64,000 bases of DNA from Stenotrophomonas chelatiphaga (GCF_001431535.1 NZ_LDJK01000009.1:1-64000); one strand, 5' to 3'. Shown: positions 7,681 to 17,447, counted from the first letter of the stretch. The notes: generated by a model from the letters alone, not told the origin. Program-made: numbers and translations.

Positions 7681-8415
7681 ATGCAGACGAATACGCCGCG
7701 CCCCGCGCGACCCCGTTTCCTGCTGGTCGAGGACGACATCATCACGTGTGGTTTCCTCAAGGCCGCGCTGGAAACCTTGCCAGCGGACGTGGATACCGCC
7801 GACTCGCTCAACGCCGCGCTCGCCCGTGCCCAGGTCCGCCACTACGACCTGTGGCTGATCGATGCGAACCTGCCTGATGGCCATGGCAGCGAGTTGCTGC
7901 AGCAGTTGCGCCGGCAGCACCCGGACACCCCGGCGCTGGCGCATACCGCCGATCGCGACGCGTCCGCGCATGGGCGCCTGCGGGATGCCGGATTCGGCGA
8001 CATCCTGGTCAAGCCGCTGGGCCGCGATGCCCTGCTCAAGGGCGTGCGTCGCGCCTTGGGCCAAGGCGCCCGTTACCGGGTGGACAGCGCGCCGATCCAG
8101 CCCATCATGCTGAACGAGGCCCAGGACTGGGACGAGATCACCGCGCTGGCCGCGCTCAACGGGCAACGCAACCACCTGGTGGCGCTGCGCGAGCTGTTCC
8201 TGGCCGAGCTGCCGAGCGTGCGTGACGCGGTCGACCAGGCGGTGGACCGCCATGACGAGCCGGCGCTGCGCAACCAGCTGCACCGGCTGCAGGCCAGCTG
8301 TGGTTTCGTCGGTGCTGCCCGCCTCAGCCGCGCGGTGCGCACCCTGCACCAGATGCCGGCCTCGCACATGGCGCAGGCCAGCTTCCGCGACGCCGTCGCC
8401 GCGCTGCTGCACTGA
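7681..8415 (+). CDS. Response regulator receiver - Hpt domain protein (244 aa)
   Basis: A phosphorelay protein with no DNA-binding or enzymatic output domain. The receiver domain occupies about residues 12-125: acidic pocket VEDD at 17-19, phospho-acceptor D61 in LIDANLPDG, conserved lysine K111 in LVKPL. The C-terminal part is a histidine phosphotransfer domain with H201 in the motif LHRLQASCGFVGAARL. The ATG has a GGAGG ribosome-binding site. No histidine kinase is adjacent, so the partner must be encoded elsewhere. The REC-to-Hpt order suggests it takes phosphate from a kinase and passes it to a separate regulator. The gene stands alone between convergent and divergent housekeeping genes. 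Confidence 0.85.
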   Translation: MQTNTPRPARPRFLLVEDDIITCGFLKAALETLPADVDTADSLNAALARAQVRHYDLWLIDANLPDGHGSELLQQLRRQHPDTPALAHTADRDASAHGRLRDAGFGDILVKPLGRDALLKGVRRALGQGARYRVDSAPIQPIMLNEAQDWDEITALAALNGQRNHLVALRELFLAELPSVRDAVDQAVDRHDEPALRNQLHRLQASCGFVGAARLSRAVRTLHQMPASHMAQASFRDAVAALLH

Positions 8416-8419
8416 CCCC

Positions 8420-9142
8420 TCAGCGGCGGCGTGCCAGGTCGTCCAGCAGTTCCCAGGATTTCAGCCCGCGCGAGCCCAGGTGGTAGGCCAGCACGACCCG
8501 CATCGGCAGGCGCAGGCTGGCCAGGTCCTCGGCGCCGGGTTCTTCATCGCGCCCCAGCGCCAGCAGCGCAGCGCCGGTGGCGGTACCGCGCCGCCCTTCC
8601 CCATCGCGCTCGCTGAGCAGCCGGCGCGGGCCTTCCTGTGGATCCAGCAGGTAGCGCGCGGCCGGATCCACGGCGCTGCCATCGCTGGCGCAGGCCAAGT
8701 CGAAACCGACCCCCAGCGCCTCCAGCAGGTCGCGTTCGAAGCGGCGCAGGCTCCACGCCAATGAAAGCTCCAGGCTCAGGCGGGCGCGCACCTCGCCGTA
8801 GGCCCGGTACAGGTCCGGCAGCGGGTCGTGCCGCGGGGCCAGCCGCATCACCAGCTCATTCAGGTAGAAGCCGGCCAGCATGTCATTGCCGGCAAGGCGG
8901 GGGGCGGCGTCCAGCGCCTCGGCGCCACGCAGTTGTGCCAGGTCACCGCGCTGGACCGCGTCGAAACGGATCCACTGCAGCGGCTGCAGGGCCGCGCGCA
9001 GCACCTGCCCCTTCGCACTGGAAACGCCGCGGGCAAGCAGGCCCAGCCGCCCGTGCGAGGCGCTCAGCACCTCCACCAGCAGGCTGGTCTCGCGGTAGGG
9101 CCGCGCGTGCAGGACAAAGCCCGGTTCGGACGCGATCTGCAT
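8420..9142 (-). CDS. recO: DNA repair protein RecO (240 aa)
   Basis: Recombination mediator of the RecF pathway. It helps RecA load on SSB-coated single-stranded DNA and anneals complementary strands. The N-terminal OB-fold segment is evident ([22 protein letters not shown]...[10 protein letters not shown]), followed by the helical domain. It is the last gene of the lepA-lepB-DUF4845-rnc-era-recO operon, 24 bases after era. Its stop is only four bases from the stop of the convergent REC-Hpt gene, so no separate terminator fits between them. Confidence 0.93.
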   Translation of the reverse strand: MQIASEPGFVLHARPYRETSLLVEVLSASHGRLGLLARGVSSAKGQVLRAALQPLQWIRFDAVQRGDLAQLRGAEALDAAPRLAGNDMLAGFYLNELVMRLAPRHDPLPDLYRAYGEVRARLSLELSLAWSLRRFERDLLEALGVGFDLACASDGSAVDPAARYLLDPQEGPRRLLSERDGEGRRGTATGAALLALGRDEEPGAEDLASLRLPMRVVLAYHLGSRGLKSWELLDDLARRR

Positions 9143-9166
9143 CAGGGCCAGCCCCGCAGGCGCTGC

Positions 9167-10063
9167 TTATTCGTAACCGAAGGCCTTCAGCGCGGCCTCG
9201 TCGTCGGACCAGCCCTCGCGCACGCGCACCCAGGTTTCCAGGAACACCTTGGCGCCGAACAAGCGCTCCATCTGCATGCGCGACTTGGCCCCGATATCCT
9301 TCAGGCGGGTACCGCCCTTGCCGATCACGATGGCCTTCTGCCCTTCGCGTTCGACCCAGATCACCGCACCGATGCGCAGCAGGTTGCCGTCTTCGGTGAA
9401 GCGCTCGATCTCTACGGTGGTGGCGTACGGCAGCTCTTCGCCGAGCTGGCGCATCAGCTGCTCGCGCACCAGTTCGCCGGCCAGGAAACGCTGGCTGCGG
9501 TCGGTGATTTCGTCTTCGCCGAACATCGGCGGGGCTTCCGGCACCAGCGCCAGCACGTCACGCACCAGTGCTTCCAGGCCGTTGCGCTTCTGCGCGGAAA
9601 TCGGATGCACCGAAGCGAACTCGCGGCCTTCGGTGATCTGTTGCAGGAACGGCAGCAGTGCGGCCTTTTCCTTCATGCGGTCGACCTTGTTGACCACCAG
9701 CACCACCGGGATGCCCGAATCACGCAGCACGTTGAAGGCCAGGCTGTCTTCCTCGTCCCAGCGGCCGGCTTCGATGACCAGCAGGCCGGCGTCGACGCCC
9801 TCCAGCGATCCGCGCGCGGCACGGTTCATCACCCGGTTCATCGCCCGCTTCTGCACTTTATGCAGGCCGGGCGTGTCCACCAGCACCAGCTGGCCTTCCG
9901 GATAGGTGGCAATGCCCAGCAGCCGGTGGCGCGTGGTCTGCGGCCGGTTGGAGACAATGCTGACCTTGGCCCCTACCAATGCATTGGTCAGGGTCGATTT
10001 GCCCACGTTGGGGCGGCCGATGACAGCAACGCTGCCGCAACGATGAGGGGTCTGTTCGGTCAC
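9167..10063 (-). CDS. era: GTPase Era (298 aa)
   Basis: An essential GTPase that binds 16S rRNA near its 3' end during 30S assembly. The G motifs are visible: GRPNVGKST (G1), DTPG (G3), NKVD (G4), SAQK (G5). The C-terminal KH domain shows [13 protein letters not shown]. It uses a GTG start that overlaps the rnc stop as GTGA, so the two are translationally coupled, as is common for rnc-era in proteobacteria. Confidence 0.96.
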   Translation of the reverse strand: MTEQTPHRCGSVAVIGRPNVGKSTLTNALVGAKVSIVSNRPQTTRHRLLGIATYPEGQLVLVDTPGLHKVQKRAMNRVMNRAARGSLEGVDAGLLVIEAGRWDEEDSLAFNVLRDSGIPVVLVVNKVDRMKEKAALLPFLQQITEGREFASVHPISAQKRNGLEALVRDVLALVPEAPPMFGEDEITDRSQRFLAGELVREQLMRQLGEELPYATTVEIERFTEDGNLLRIGAVIWVEREGQKAIVIGKGGTRLKDIGAKSRMQMERLFGAKVFLETWVRVREGWSDDEAALKAFGYE

Positions 10064-10743
10064 TTTGAATCCACCAGTAGGTCAAGCGCGGCCGCAGCCG
10101 CCTGTTGTTCGGCCAGCCGCCGCGAGGAGCCTTCGCCCTCGGTGCACACGGCCGGTTCTGTCAGGTTGCAGCGTACCCGGAAGGTCTTGGCGTGGTCGTC
10201 ACCGGATTCTGACACCAGTTCGTACGCCGGAAGCGCCTTCTGTCGGCCCTGCAGCCATTCCTGCAGCCGGGTCTTGGGGTCTTTTTCCGGCCGTCCGGTC
10301 GCCGGCAGGGCGTCCATGGCCGCTTCGAACCAGGGCAGCACCACCGCGCGGCAGGCGTCGAAGCCCGCGTCCAGGTAGATCGCCGCCACCACCGCCTCAA
10401 AGGCATCGGCGAGGATCGAATCGCGCCGGTGGCCGCCGGTCTTCATTTCGCCGGCGCCCAGCACCAGGCGCTCGCCCAGTTTGAGTTCGCGGGCGCGCTC
10501 GGCCAGCGCGCCTTCGCGCACCAGTTCGGCGCGGCCGCGGGTGAGCGCGCCCTCGTCGGCCTTCGGCCAGCGCGCGTACAGCGCCTGGGCCACCAGCATG
10601 TTGACGATGCTGTCGCCGAGGAACTCCAGGCGCTCGTTGTTCGGTACGCCGGCAGACCGGTGCCGCAGGGCCTGCGTGAGCAGGTCCGCATTGGCGAAGG
10701 GGTGGCCGATCAGGTCACCACGTTGGAAAGTTTTATTCGACAC
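10060..10743 (-). CDS. rnc: Ribonuclease III (227 aa)
   Basis: Double-strand-specific endoribonuclease used in rRNA processing and RNA turnover. The signature [15 protein letters not shown] carries the catalytic acidic residues. The second acidic site is in [16 protein letters not shown], and the dsRNA-binding domain occupies the last third ([13 protein letters not shown]...). The start is GTG at 10743 and lies inside the end of the DUF4845 gene (11-base overlap), so it depends on translation of the upstream gene. Confidence 0.96.
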   Translation of the reverse strand: MSNKTFQRGDLIGHPFANADLLTQALRHRSAGVPNNERLEFLGDSIVNMLVAQALYARWPKADEGALTRGRAELVREGALAERARELKLGERLVLGAGEMKTGGHRRDSILADAFEAVVAAIYLDAGFDACRAVVLPWFEAAMDALPATGRPEKDPKTRLQEWLQGRQKALPAYELVSESGDDHAKTFRVRCNLTEPAVCTEGEGSSRRLAEQQAAAAALDLLVDSK

Positions 10744-11116
10744 CGCTACGGCTGAGGTCCTGGGTTGAGTCGAACTTGCCGACCACGTCGATGTTGCCGA
10801 TCAACGGACGCCGCACTTCGTAGTTCACGCGCATGGTCCAGCCATTGTCCTTGCGGTCGAACTTCACGTTGGCGGGCTTCACGTTCTCGGAGTAGTTGAT
10901 GTACAGGCGCTTGAACAGCAGTTTCTGGATGTTGGCCGGCTGCATGCTGCCGATGCCGGGCTCATTGGCCAGGCTCTTCATTGCCGAACGGACCGCATAG
11001 TTTTCCTGGTACATGGGGAACAGCTTCATGCCCACGTAAAGGAAAAAGCCGACCACGATCAGGACCACCAGGAAGGAGGTCAGGGTGATGCCACGTTGCG
11101 CCTTCATGCTGTTCAT
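10733..11116 (-). CDS. DUF4845 protein, pilin-like N terminus (127 aa)
   Basis: A small single-pass membrane protein of the DUF4845 family, conserved between lepB and rnc in many gammaproteobacteria. The N terminus ([22 protein letters not shown]) looks like a short basic leader followed by one hydrophobic helix, reminiscent of type IV prepilins, but the residue at +5 is Thr rather than Glu. The remainder is a soluble, probably periplasmic domain. The start could be the ATG at 11116 or the third codon later at 11107. It overlaps rnc by 11 bases. Function is not established. Confidence 0.85.
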   Translation of the reverse strand: MNSMKAQRGITLTSFLVVLIVVGFFLYVGMKLFPMYQENYAVRSAMKSLANEPGIGSMQPANIQKLLFKRLYINYSENVKPANVKFDRKDNGWTMRVNYEVRRPLIGNIDVVGKFDSTQDLSRSGVE

Positions 11117-11146
11117 TGCGTTTCTCCCCAGATACGCGTGGATGAA

Positions 11147-11941
11147 TCAATTGACGCCCGAGCCGATCCGCGACGGTTCGAAGCCGTCCTTGCAGAACCA
11201 GCCGGAGCAGTTGAGCCAGATCAGGAACGCCTTGCCGCGCAGGTTCTGCTCCGGCAGCAGGCCCCAGAAACGGCCGTCATCGCTGTTGTCACGGTTGTCG
11301 CCCATCACCAGGTAGCGGCCCGCCGGAACGGTCCATTCCCCCTGGCCGGCAGGATACGCCGTCTCCAGCACGGTGTGGGTGCGGCCCGGCAGCTTTTCGA
11401 CCAGCAGGCTGGACCCTTCGCCATGCCCACGATGGCCGGCGTAGATGCCCTTGTCTTCGTACTCCACCGGCTGGCCGTTGAGGATCAGGCCGTTGCCTTC
11501 GAAGGTGATCTGGTCACCCGGCACGCCGATCACGCGCTTGATGAAATTCTCGCCCTTGTTCGGGTCCTGGTCGTCGTGGCCCGGGAAATGGAACACCACC
11601 ACATCGCCACGTTCCGGTTCGCTGATCGGCACGAACTTGGTGTTGGTCAGCGGCAGGCGCAGGCCATAGGCGAACTTGTTGACCAGGATGAAATCGCCGA
11701 TCAGCAGGTTCGGCATCATCGAACTGGACGGGATCTTGTACGGTTCGGCGATGAAGCTGCGCACCACCAGCACGATCGCCAGCACCGGGAAGAACGCGCG
11801 CGAGTAGTCCACCAGCGCCGGTTCGGTGTCCAGCAGGCCGGCGCGACGGGCGCGGCGGCGGGCGAAATACAGCTTGTCGGCAAGCAGGATCAGGCCGGAG
11901 GCCAGGGTCAAGGCAACCAGGAGGAACTCAAACGCTTTCAT
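11147..11941 (-). CDS. lepB: Signal peptidase I (264 aa)
   Basis: Membrane-bound serine protease that removes signal peptides at the periplasmic face. The N-terminal transmembrane segment starts at residue 3 and a second hydrophobic stretch (FFPVLAIVLVVRSFI) follows. The Ser nucleophile is in SSSMMPNLLIGD, the general-base Lys in FIKRVIGVPGD, and the conserved box MGDNRDNSDDGRFWG is near the C terminus. It sits 58 bases downstream of lepA, the usual order. Confidence 0.95.
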   Translation of the reverse strand: MKAFEFLLVALTLASGLILLADKLYFARRRARRAGLLDTEPALVDYSRAFFPVLAIVLVVRSFIAEPYKIPSSSMMPNLLIGDFILVNKFAYGLRLPLTNTKFVPISEPERGDVVVFHFPGHDDQDPNKGENFIKRVIGVPGDQITFEGNGLILNGQPVEYEDKGIYAGHRGHGEGSSLLVEKLPGRTHTVLETAYPAGQGEWTVPAGRYLVMGDNRDNSDDGRFWGLLPEQNLRGKAFLIWLNCSGWFCKDGFEPSRIGSGVN

Positions 11942-11999
11942 TCAATGTCCTTTGCAGCGTCTCGGGGCCAACCGGCCCGGTAAGGGGCCGACTGTACCG

Positions 12000-13808
12000 T
12001 TACTTGTTGTCCATCTGCAGCACGGCCAGGAAGGCTTCCTGCGGAATTTCCACGCGGCCCACCTGCTTCATGCGCTTCTTGCCTTCCTTCTGCTTCTCCA
12101 GCAGCTTCTTCTTGCGCGACACGTCGCCGCCGTAGCACTTGGCAAGAACGTTCTTGCGCATGGCCTTGACGGTGGTGCGGGCAATCACCTGCGAGCCGAT
12201 CGCGGCCTGGATGGCCACGTCGAACATCTGCCGGGGAATCAGTTCCTTCATCTTCTCGCACAGCTCGCGGCCGCGACGATCGGAGTGCGAACGATGGACG
12301 ATAAGCGACAGCGCATCGACCTTGTCGCCATTGATCAGCACGTCCACGCGCACGAAGGGACCGGCGTCGAAGCGGACGAAGGCGTAATCCAGCGACGCAT
12401 AGCCGCGGCTGACCGACTTCAACTTGTCGAAGAAGTCCAGCACCACTTCCGCCATCGGCAGCTCGTAGCTGATCTGCACCTGGCTGCCCAGGTAGTTGAT
12501 GCCGAGCTGGCTGCCGCGCTTTTCCTCGCACAGCTTGATGATGTTGCCGATGTATTCCTCGGGGGTGAGGATGTTGGCGCGGATGATCGGCTCGCGGACT
12601 TCCTGCACCTGGTTCACCGGCGGCAGCTTGGCCGGGTTGTCCATGTTGACGATGCTGCCGTCGGTCTTGAGCACTTCATAGACCACCGTCGGCGCGGTGC
12701 TGATCAGGTCCAGGTTGTACTCGCGCTCCAGGCGTTCCTGCACGATTTCCATGTGCAGCATGCCAAGGAAGCCGCAGCGGAAACCAAAGCCCATCGCTTC
12801 GGAGCTTTCCGGCTCGAAGCGCAGCGCGGCATCGTTCAGGCGCAGCTTGTCCAGCGCTTCGCGCAGGTCCGGGTAGTCTTCGGCATCGACCGGGAACAAG
12901 CCGGCGAACACGCGCGGCTGCATTTCCTGGAAGCCCGGCAGCGGCGTGGGGGCCGGATCGCCGGCCATGGTCAGCGTGTCGCCGACCGGTGCGCCGTGCA
13001 CGTCCTTGATGCTGGCCGTCACCCAGCCCACCTCGCCCGCACGCAGGGCCGGCAGCACCTTGCGCTTGGGGGTGAACACGCCGACGTTGTCGACCTGGTG
13101 GTTGCGGCCGGTGGACATCACCTGCAGCTTGTCGCCGGCCTTGATCTCGCCCTGCATGACCCGCACCAGCGACACCACGCCGAGGTAGTTGTCGAACCAG
13201 GAATCGATGATCAGCGCCTGCAGCTTGTCGGTATCGCGCGGCACCGGCGGCGGAATGCGCTTGACGATCGCTTCCAGCACGTCGCGCACGTTCAGGCCGG
13301 TCTTGGCGCTGACCGGCACGGCATCTTCGGCATCGATGCCGATCACGGCCTCGATCTCGGCCTTGGCGCGCTCGATGTCGGCGGTGGGCAGGTCGATCTT
13401 GTTGATCACCGGCACCACTTCCAGGCCCTGCTCCACGGCGGTGTAGCAGTTGGCCACCGACTGCGCTTCCACGCCCTGGGCCGCATCGACCACCAGCAGC
13501 GCGCCTTCGCAGGCGGCCAGCGAGCGGCTGACTTCATAGGAGAAGTCCACGTGCCCGGGGGTGTCGATGAAGTTCAGGTGGTAGGTCTGGCCGTCGTCCG
13601 CCACGTAGGGCAGCGAAACCGACTGCGCTTTGATGGTGATGCCACGCTCGCGCTCGATCGGGTTCGAATCGAGCACCTGCGCTTCCATCTCGCGGGCCTG
13701 CAGGCCGCCACACAGCTGGATGATGCGGTCAGCCAGGGTGGACTTGCCGTGGTCGACGTGGGCGATGATGGAGAAGTTGCGGATGTTCCGCATCGAATCA
13801 GAGGACAT
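12000..13808 (-). CDS. lepA: Translation elongation factor 4, LepA (602 aa)
   Basis: A ribosome-associated GTPase. The G1 motif [14 protein letters not shown] is near residue 16, with DTPGHVDF (G3) and NKIDLPTAD (G4). The EF-G-like domains and the LepA-specific C-terminal domain ([47 protein letters not shown]) are complete. Length is that of the family. It is the first gene of the lepA-lepB-DUF4845-rnc-era-recO block and follows the hairpin repeat array that separates it from mucD. Confidence 0.97.
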   Translation of the reverse strand: MSSDSMRNIRNFSIIAHVDHGKSTLADRIIQLCGGLQAREMEAQVLDSNPIERERGITIKAQSVSLPYVADDGQTYHLNFIDTPGHVDFSYEVSRSLAACEGALLVVDAAQGVEAQSVANCYTAVEQGLEVVPVINKIDLPTADIERAKAEIEAVIGIDAEDAVPVSAKTGLNVRDVLEAIVKRIPPPVPRDTDKLQALIIDSWFDNYLGVVSLVRVMQGEIKAGDKLQVMSTGRNHQVDNVGVFTPKRKVLPALRAGEVGWVTASIKDVHGAPVGDTLTMAGDPAPTPLPGFQEMQPRVFAGLFPVDAEDYPDLREALDKLRLNDAALRFEPESSEAMGFGFRCGFLGMLHMEIVQERLEREYNLDLISTAPTVVYEVLKTDGSIVNMDNPAKLPPVNQVQEVREPIIRANILTPEEYIGNIIKLCEEKRGSQLGINYLGSQVQISYELPMAEVVLDFFDKLKSVSRGYASLDYAFVRFDAGPFVRVDVLINGDKVDALSLIVHRSHSDRRGRELCEKMKELIPRQMFDVAIQAAIGSQVIARTTVKAMRKNVLAKCYGGDVSRKKKLLEKQKEGKKRMKQVGRVEIPQEAFLAVLQMDNK

Positions 13809-13895
13809 AGAGGTGGCGGCGGCGCCGGGCGTCGTCAGGGTAACGTCGGATTATCGCACGGGACGACGGCCGCCGGTGGGTGAGCACCGCTTCGG

Positions 13896-14083
13896 GTAGT
13901 GACGGCCGCTGGTCGTCAGCGCCTGGCCCCGGTAGTGACGGCCGCTGGACGTCAGCGCCTGGCCCGGGTAGTGACGGCCGCTGGCCGTCAGCGCCTGGCC
14001 CGGGTGGGTGACGACCGTTGGTCGTCACGCCCCTGCCTCCTGCCACCTTCGCCGCTACCGCGGTAGTGACGGCCGCTGGCCGT
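13896..14083. repeat. 36-bp tandem hairpin array, locus B
   Basis: Units start at 13896, 13932 and 13968 (GTAGTGACGGCCGCTGG...), with a divergent fourth at 14004 in the same 36-bp register and a fifth copy near 14063. Each contains a hairpin GTGACGGCC, 3 nt, GGCCGTCA or a variant. The fourth unit is GTGACGACC, 3 nt, GGTCGTCAC (14008-14028), with both arms changed together. It lies between the mucD stop and the lepA start. The GTAG head fits the SMAG repeat family. Confidence 0.85.
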
Positions 14084-14099
14084 CACCCTCCGGTCCCGG

Positions 14100-15659
14100 T
14101 CAGCTGCCGGTCTTCACCGCCACGAAGGCACTGTTGCCGCCACTGCGCACCAGCAACATCACCACGTCACCCTTCTTGTAACCGGCCAGCGCACGATTCA
14201 GGGCGTCCACGCTGCCGACGGCGGTACGCCCGGCCTGCAGGATCACCATCCCCGGCGACAGCCGTGCGTCGCGGGCCGCCTGGCCGTTGACCCGGGTCAC
14301 CCGCACGCCCTCGCCTGCGTCCAGCCCCAGCTGCTTGCGCTGCGCGGCGGTCAGGTCGGCCACTTCCAGGCCCAGCAATGCGTTGGCACCGGTCTGCGGC
14401 GCCGCGTCCTCATTGGCTGCCGCCGGACGGTTTGCCGCCGCCTGGGCATCTTCGGCCAGCTCGGTCAGGGTGGCACTGAGCTCGCGCTCGCGGCCATCCC
14501 GGACCAGGCCGATGCTGACCTTGCTGCCGGGCGGCAGGGCGCCGATCAACGGCGGCAGGTCGCTGAAGGAGTTCACCGGGCTGCCGTTCACCGAGCGGAT
14601 CACATCGCCGACCTGCACGCCGGCCTTGGCCGCGGCGCTGCCGGCAACAATCTCATTGACCAGTGCGCCACGGCTGTCCTTCAGGCCCAGTGCCTGGGCG
14701 TTCAGCGAATCGATCTGCTGCACCACCGCGCCGAGCTGGCCACGGCTGACCCGGCCGGTCTTCTTGATCTGCTCGACCGCGCCCATCGCCAGGTCGATCG
14801 GGATCGCGAAGCTGATGCCCATGTAGCCGCCGGAGGCGGAGAAAATCTGCGAATTGATGCCGACCACTTCGCCGCGGGTGTTCAACAGCGGGCCACCGGA
14901 GTTGCCCTGGTTGATCGCCACGTCGGTCTGGATGAACGGAACATAGCGCTGGTCGGCGCCGCCGGTGCTGCGGCCCACGGCACTGACCACGCCGGCGGTC
15001 ACCGAGTGGTCCAGGCCGAACGGCGAGCCGATCGCAACCACCCACTGACCCGGCTTCAGCGTGCGCGAATCGCCGACGCGCACGGTCGGCAGCCCGCTGC
15101 CTTCGATCTTGAGCAGGGCCACGTCGTACTGCTGGTCACTGCCGACCACCTTGGCGATGAACTCGCGGTTGTCACCGAGTTTCACCTTCACTTCGGACGC
15201 ATCCGCCACCACGTGGTGGTTGGTCAGCACGTAGCCATCGGCGGAAATGATGAAGCCCGAGCCCATGCCGCGGCCTTTGATGCTGGGGCCGCCATCCGGG
15301 TCGCCGCCGGGGCCGCCCGGACCGGGCATGCCGAATTCGGGGCCGAAGAAGCGGCGGAAGATTTCCGGGATTTCGTCCTGGCTCGGCCCCATGCCACCGC
15401 CGCGTGCCTGGCGGCTGCCGCCGCGCACGATGGTGGTTTCGATGTTGACCACGCCCGGCCCCACCTGGTCCACCAGGTTGGTGAAATCCGGCAGGCCCGT
15501 CACCAACGGCTGCGCAGGCGCGCGCGGCGCGGCGGCAGCGGACTGCGCCGTGGCGGCCTGCGGTGCCGGCGACGGTGACTGGGCGCAGGCGGCCAGTGGC
15601 AGGGTCATCGCCAGCAGGCCCAGGGCCTGGGTACGGAACGAACGGGTAAGCGGGATCAT
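14100..15659 (-). CDS. mucD: Periplasmic Do-type serine protease MucD/DegP (519 aa)
   Basis: Envelope quality-control protease. The N terminus ends in a lipobox-like LAAC at C25, so it may be a lipoprotein, or the segment may be an ordinary signal peptide. The trypsin-like domain has the triad H149 (TNHHV), D179 (QYDVALLK) and S254 (QGNSGGPLL). Two PDZ domains follow, with an Ala-rich linker between them (AEDAQAAANRPAAANEDA). A Gly/Pro-rich loop lies in the LA-loop region around residues 85-130. The ATG at 15659 has a GGAGG site. It is the third gene after rpoE and rseA, the usual MucD position in pseudomonads and xanthomonads. Confidence 0.93.
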   Translation of the reverse strand: MIPLTRSFRTQALGLLAMTLPLAACAQSPSPAPQAATAQSAAAAPRAPAQPLVTGLPDFTNLVDQVGPGVVNIETTIVRGGSRQARGGGMGPSQDEIPEIFRRFFGPEFGMPGPGGPGGDPDGGPSIKGRGMGSGFIISADGYVLTNHHVVADASEVKVKLGDNREFIAKVVGSDQQYDVALLKIEGSGLPTVRVGDSRTLKPGQWVVAIGSPFGLDHSVTAGVVSAVGRSTGGADQRYVPFIQTDVAINQGNSGGPLLNTRGEVVGINSQIFSASGGYMGISFAIPIDLAMGAVEQIKKTGRVSRGQLGAVVQQIDSLNAQALGLKDSRGALVNEIVAGSAAAKAGVQVGDVIRSVNGSPVNSFSDLPPLIGALPPGSKVSIGLVRDGRERELSATLTELAEDAQAAANRPAAANEDAAPQTGANALLGLEVADLTAAQRKQLGLDAGEGVRVTRVNGQAARDARLSPGMVILQAGRTAVGSVDALNRALAGYKKGDVVMLLVRSGGNSAFVAVKTGS

Positions 15660-15746
15660 CGGACTACAACCTCCGGACAGGTCATCGGACAGCACAACGG
15701 GGAAAGGGGGCGCGCCGACGGTACGGCGCGCGCAGGCCATGCGCGG

Positions 15747-16595
15747 TCAGTCGCGCGGGCCCTGGACCGGCGGCGCGTCCTGCAGCCGCGGGTCGAACGG
15801 ATAGAACGTGCCTGGCGTATTGCCGGGGAAACTGGCATTGAGGGCGGCCCCAGCCGCCGGGCCCACGCTGGAGCGCGGCCACGGCCGGGCCTGCAGCGCC
15901 CCCACGTTGCCGAACGACAGCTCGTGCTGGGCGCCGGTGGACAGCGCGGGCGACAGCACCGGCTGGCCGGCCGCGAGCGCACGCTGCGGCTCGTCATTAC
16001 GCTGCGCGGCGCGCGCCACCTGCTGGCTGCGCGTGGCACTGGCGCGGCGGACGCTGGCATCCTGGCGACGCGCCGCGGCGGCCACCGCAGCGGCCGGGAC
16101 ACTGGCCACGAGCGCAGCGCCGGCCTGCGCCGCCGCCGGTTCCTGCACCGCTGCGGACGCCGGCAGCGCAAGCTCGGCCTGGCTGGCGATCACCTGCACC
16201 GGCAGGTCTGCCGGCGGCGCGCCTTCATCCAGCGATTGGCGACCCATGAAGAAGGCCACTGCGGCGACCGACGCGGCCAGCGCGGCACCGCCGCTCCAGC
16301 GCCGCCAGCCGCTGCGCAGCTCGCGCCGCGGCTCGGCCCGGGGCACCGGTTCCTGCGCCACCGCCGCGGACACGCGCGCGGCGAAATCCAGCGGCGCCGG
16401 CGCCACGGCCTTGCCGCGCATCACCTCGCCCAGCAACGCCCAGCGCTCCTGGCAGGCCTGCAGCTCGGGATCGTGCTGCAGGCGGCGCAGCAGGAAACGG
16501 GCCTCGTCGGAGGCCAGCTCGCCATCGACCAGCGCAGACAACTGCTGGCGGTTATGCACGTCGATCTTGTCTTCGGGTTGGTCGTACTTGCTCAT
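15747..16595 (-). CDS. rseA: Sigma-E anti-sigma factor, RseA/MucA-like (282 aa)
   Basis: Inner-membrane anti-sigma factor expected to hold RpoE inactive. The cytoplasmic N-terminal RseA domain spans about residues 10-80 (LSALVDGELASDEARFLLRRL...WALLGEVMRG). One transmembrane helix is at about 102-118 (GGAALAASVAAVAFFMG), and the periplasmic part is Ala/Gln-rich and low in complexity. It overlaps the rpoE stop by four bases (ATGA). Proteolysis of this protein under envelope stress would be the release step, by analogy with E. coli RseA and Pseudomonas MucA. Confidence 0.9.
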   Translation of the reverse strand: MSKYDQPEDKIDVHNRQQLSALVDGELASDEARFLLRRLQHDPELQACQERWALLGEVMRGKAVAPAPLDFAARVSAAVAQEPVPRAEPRRELRSGWRRWSGGAALAASVAAVAFFMGRQSLDEGAPPADLPVQVIASQAELALPASAAVQEPAAAQAGAALVASVPAAAVAAAARRQDASVRRASATRSQQVARAAQRNDEPQRALAAGQPVLSPALSTGAQHELSFGNVGALQARPWPRSSVGPAAGAALNASFPGNTPGTFYPFDPRLQDAPPVQGPRD

Positions 16596-17212
16596 AAGCG
16601 GCTCTTCTCACGGGTGGCGCTGCCGGTGTCCAGCAGCGGCCGGAGTTCAGTGTCGATCGCCTCGCGGGCGCGGAAGATCCGCGAGCGCACGGTGCCGATC
16701 GGGCACCCCATCTTCTGCGCGATGTCCTCGTAACTCAGGCCTTCCACCTCGCGCAGGGAAATGGCCAGGCGCAGCTCCTCCGGCAGCGAGGCAACGGCCT
16801 TCATCACCGTGGTTTCCAGCTCTTGGCGCATCAGCTGGCGTTCCGGCGTATCGGTATCGCGCAGGCGCGTTCCCGAATCGAACTGTTCGGCATCGCCGAT
16901 TTCGATGTCATCGGTCGGCGGGCGACGATTGCTTGCAGCAAGGTGGTTCTTGGCGGTATTCACGGCAATCCTGTGCAACCAGGTCGAAAATTGGGCGTCG
17001 CCGCGGAAACTGTTGATCGCGCGGTAGGCGCGGATGAACGTGTCCTGGGCAACGTCCTGGCACTCACTCCAGTCGGCGATGTAGCGTCCGACGAGCGACA
17101 CGACCCAATGCTGGTGCTTGCGCACCAGGACATCGAATGCCGCGCTTTCGCCGCGCTGCACGCGCCGGACCAGCTCCAGGTCCAGCTCCTGTGGTGTTTC
17201 AACCTCGGTCAT
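16592..17212 (-). CDS. rpoE: RNA polymerase sigma factor RpoE (206 aa)
   Basis: An ECF sigma factor for envelope stress. The region 2 segment (DVAQDTFIRAYRAINSFRG...FSTWLHRIAVNTAKNHL) and the region 4 helix-turn-helix (LSYEDIAQKMGCPIGTVRSRIFRAREAI) are complete. The frame continues 29 codons further upstream, but homology begins at MTEVETPQ, so the ATG at 17212 is chosen. First gene of rpoE-rseA-mucD. A sigma-E-type promoter lies upstream (17253-17279), suggesting autoregulation. Confidence 0.95.
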   Translation of the reverse strand: MTEVETPQELDLELVRRVQRGESAAFDVLVRKHQHWVVSLVGRYIADWSECQDVAQDTFIRAYRAINSFRGDAQFSTWLHRIAVNTAKNHLAASNRRPPTDDIEIGDAEQFDSGTRLRDTDTPERQLMRQELETTVMKAVASLPEELRLAISLREVEGLSYEDIAQKMGCPIGTVRSRIFRAREAIDTELRPLLDTGSATREKSRL

Positions 17213-17252
17213 TGGGGACCGAACTCCTGTCAGCCCAACCGACGTCAGGCAA

Positions 17253-17279
17253 TGAGACTGCCAATCCCGGGAAAAGTTC
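17253..17279 (-). promoter_or_regulatory. Candidate sigma-E-dependent promoter of rpoE
   Basis: On the minus strand GAACTT (17279-17274) is followed after 15 bases by GTCTCA (17258-17253). This fits the GGAACT-N15-17-GTCNNA pattern I recall for xanthomonad sigma-E, except for T instead of the first G. The -10 box is about 40 bases upstream of the rpoE start. The motif is seen in the sequence; its activity is inferred. Confidence 0.5.
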
Positions 17280-17447
17280 AGCGCCATCTGACCGGGCACC
17301 GCACCAGCTTTTAACCAACGTTCCGTTAACGTAGCGGTCCATGCTATGAACCTCCGTCAACGCTACCCCAGCTATTGGGATTTGACGGAAGGGAAACAAC
17401 CTCTGGATCATAGCCGCCTTCTCCATACACAACCGGATGGAACGTCC

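Noticed and set aside
17346-17447. Extended N terminus of the fadJ product
   Set aside because: The 34 extra residues (starting MNLRQRYPSY) do not resemble the family, and the ATG at 17448 begins the homologous region; a longer form cannot be excluded.
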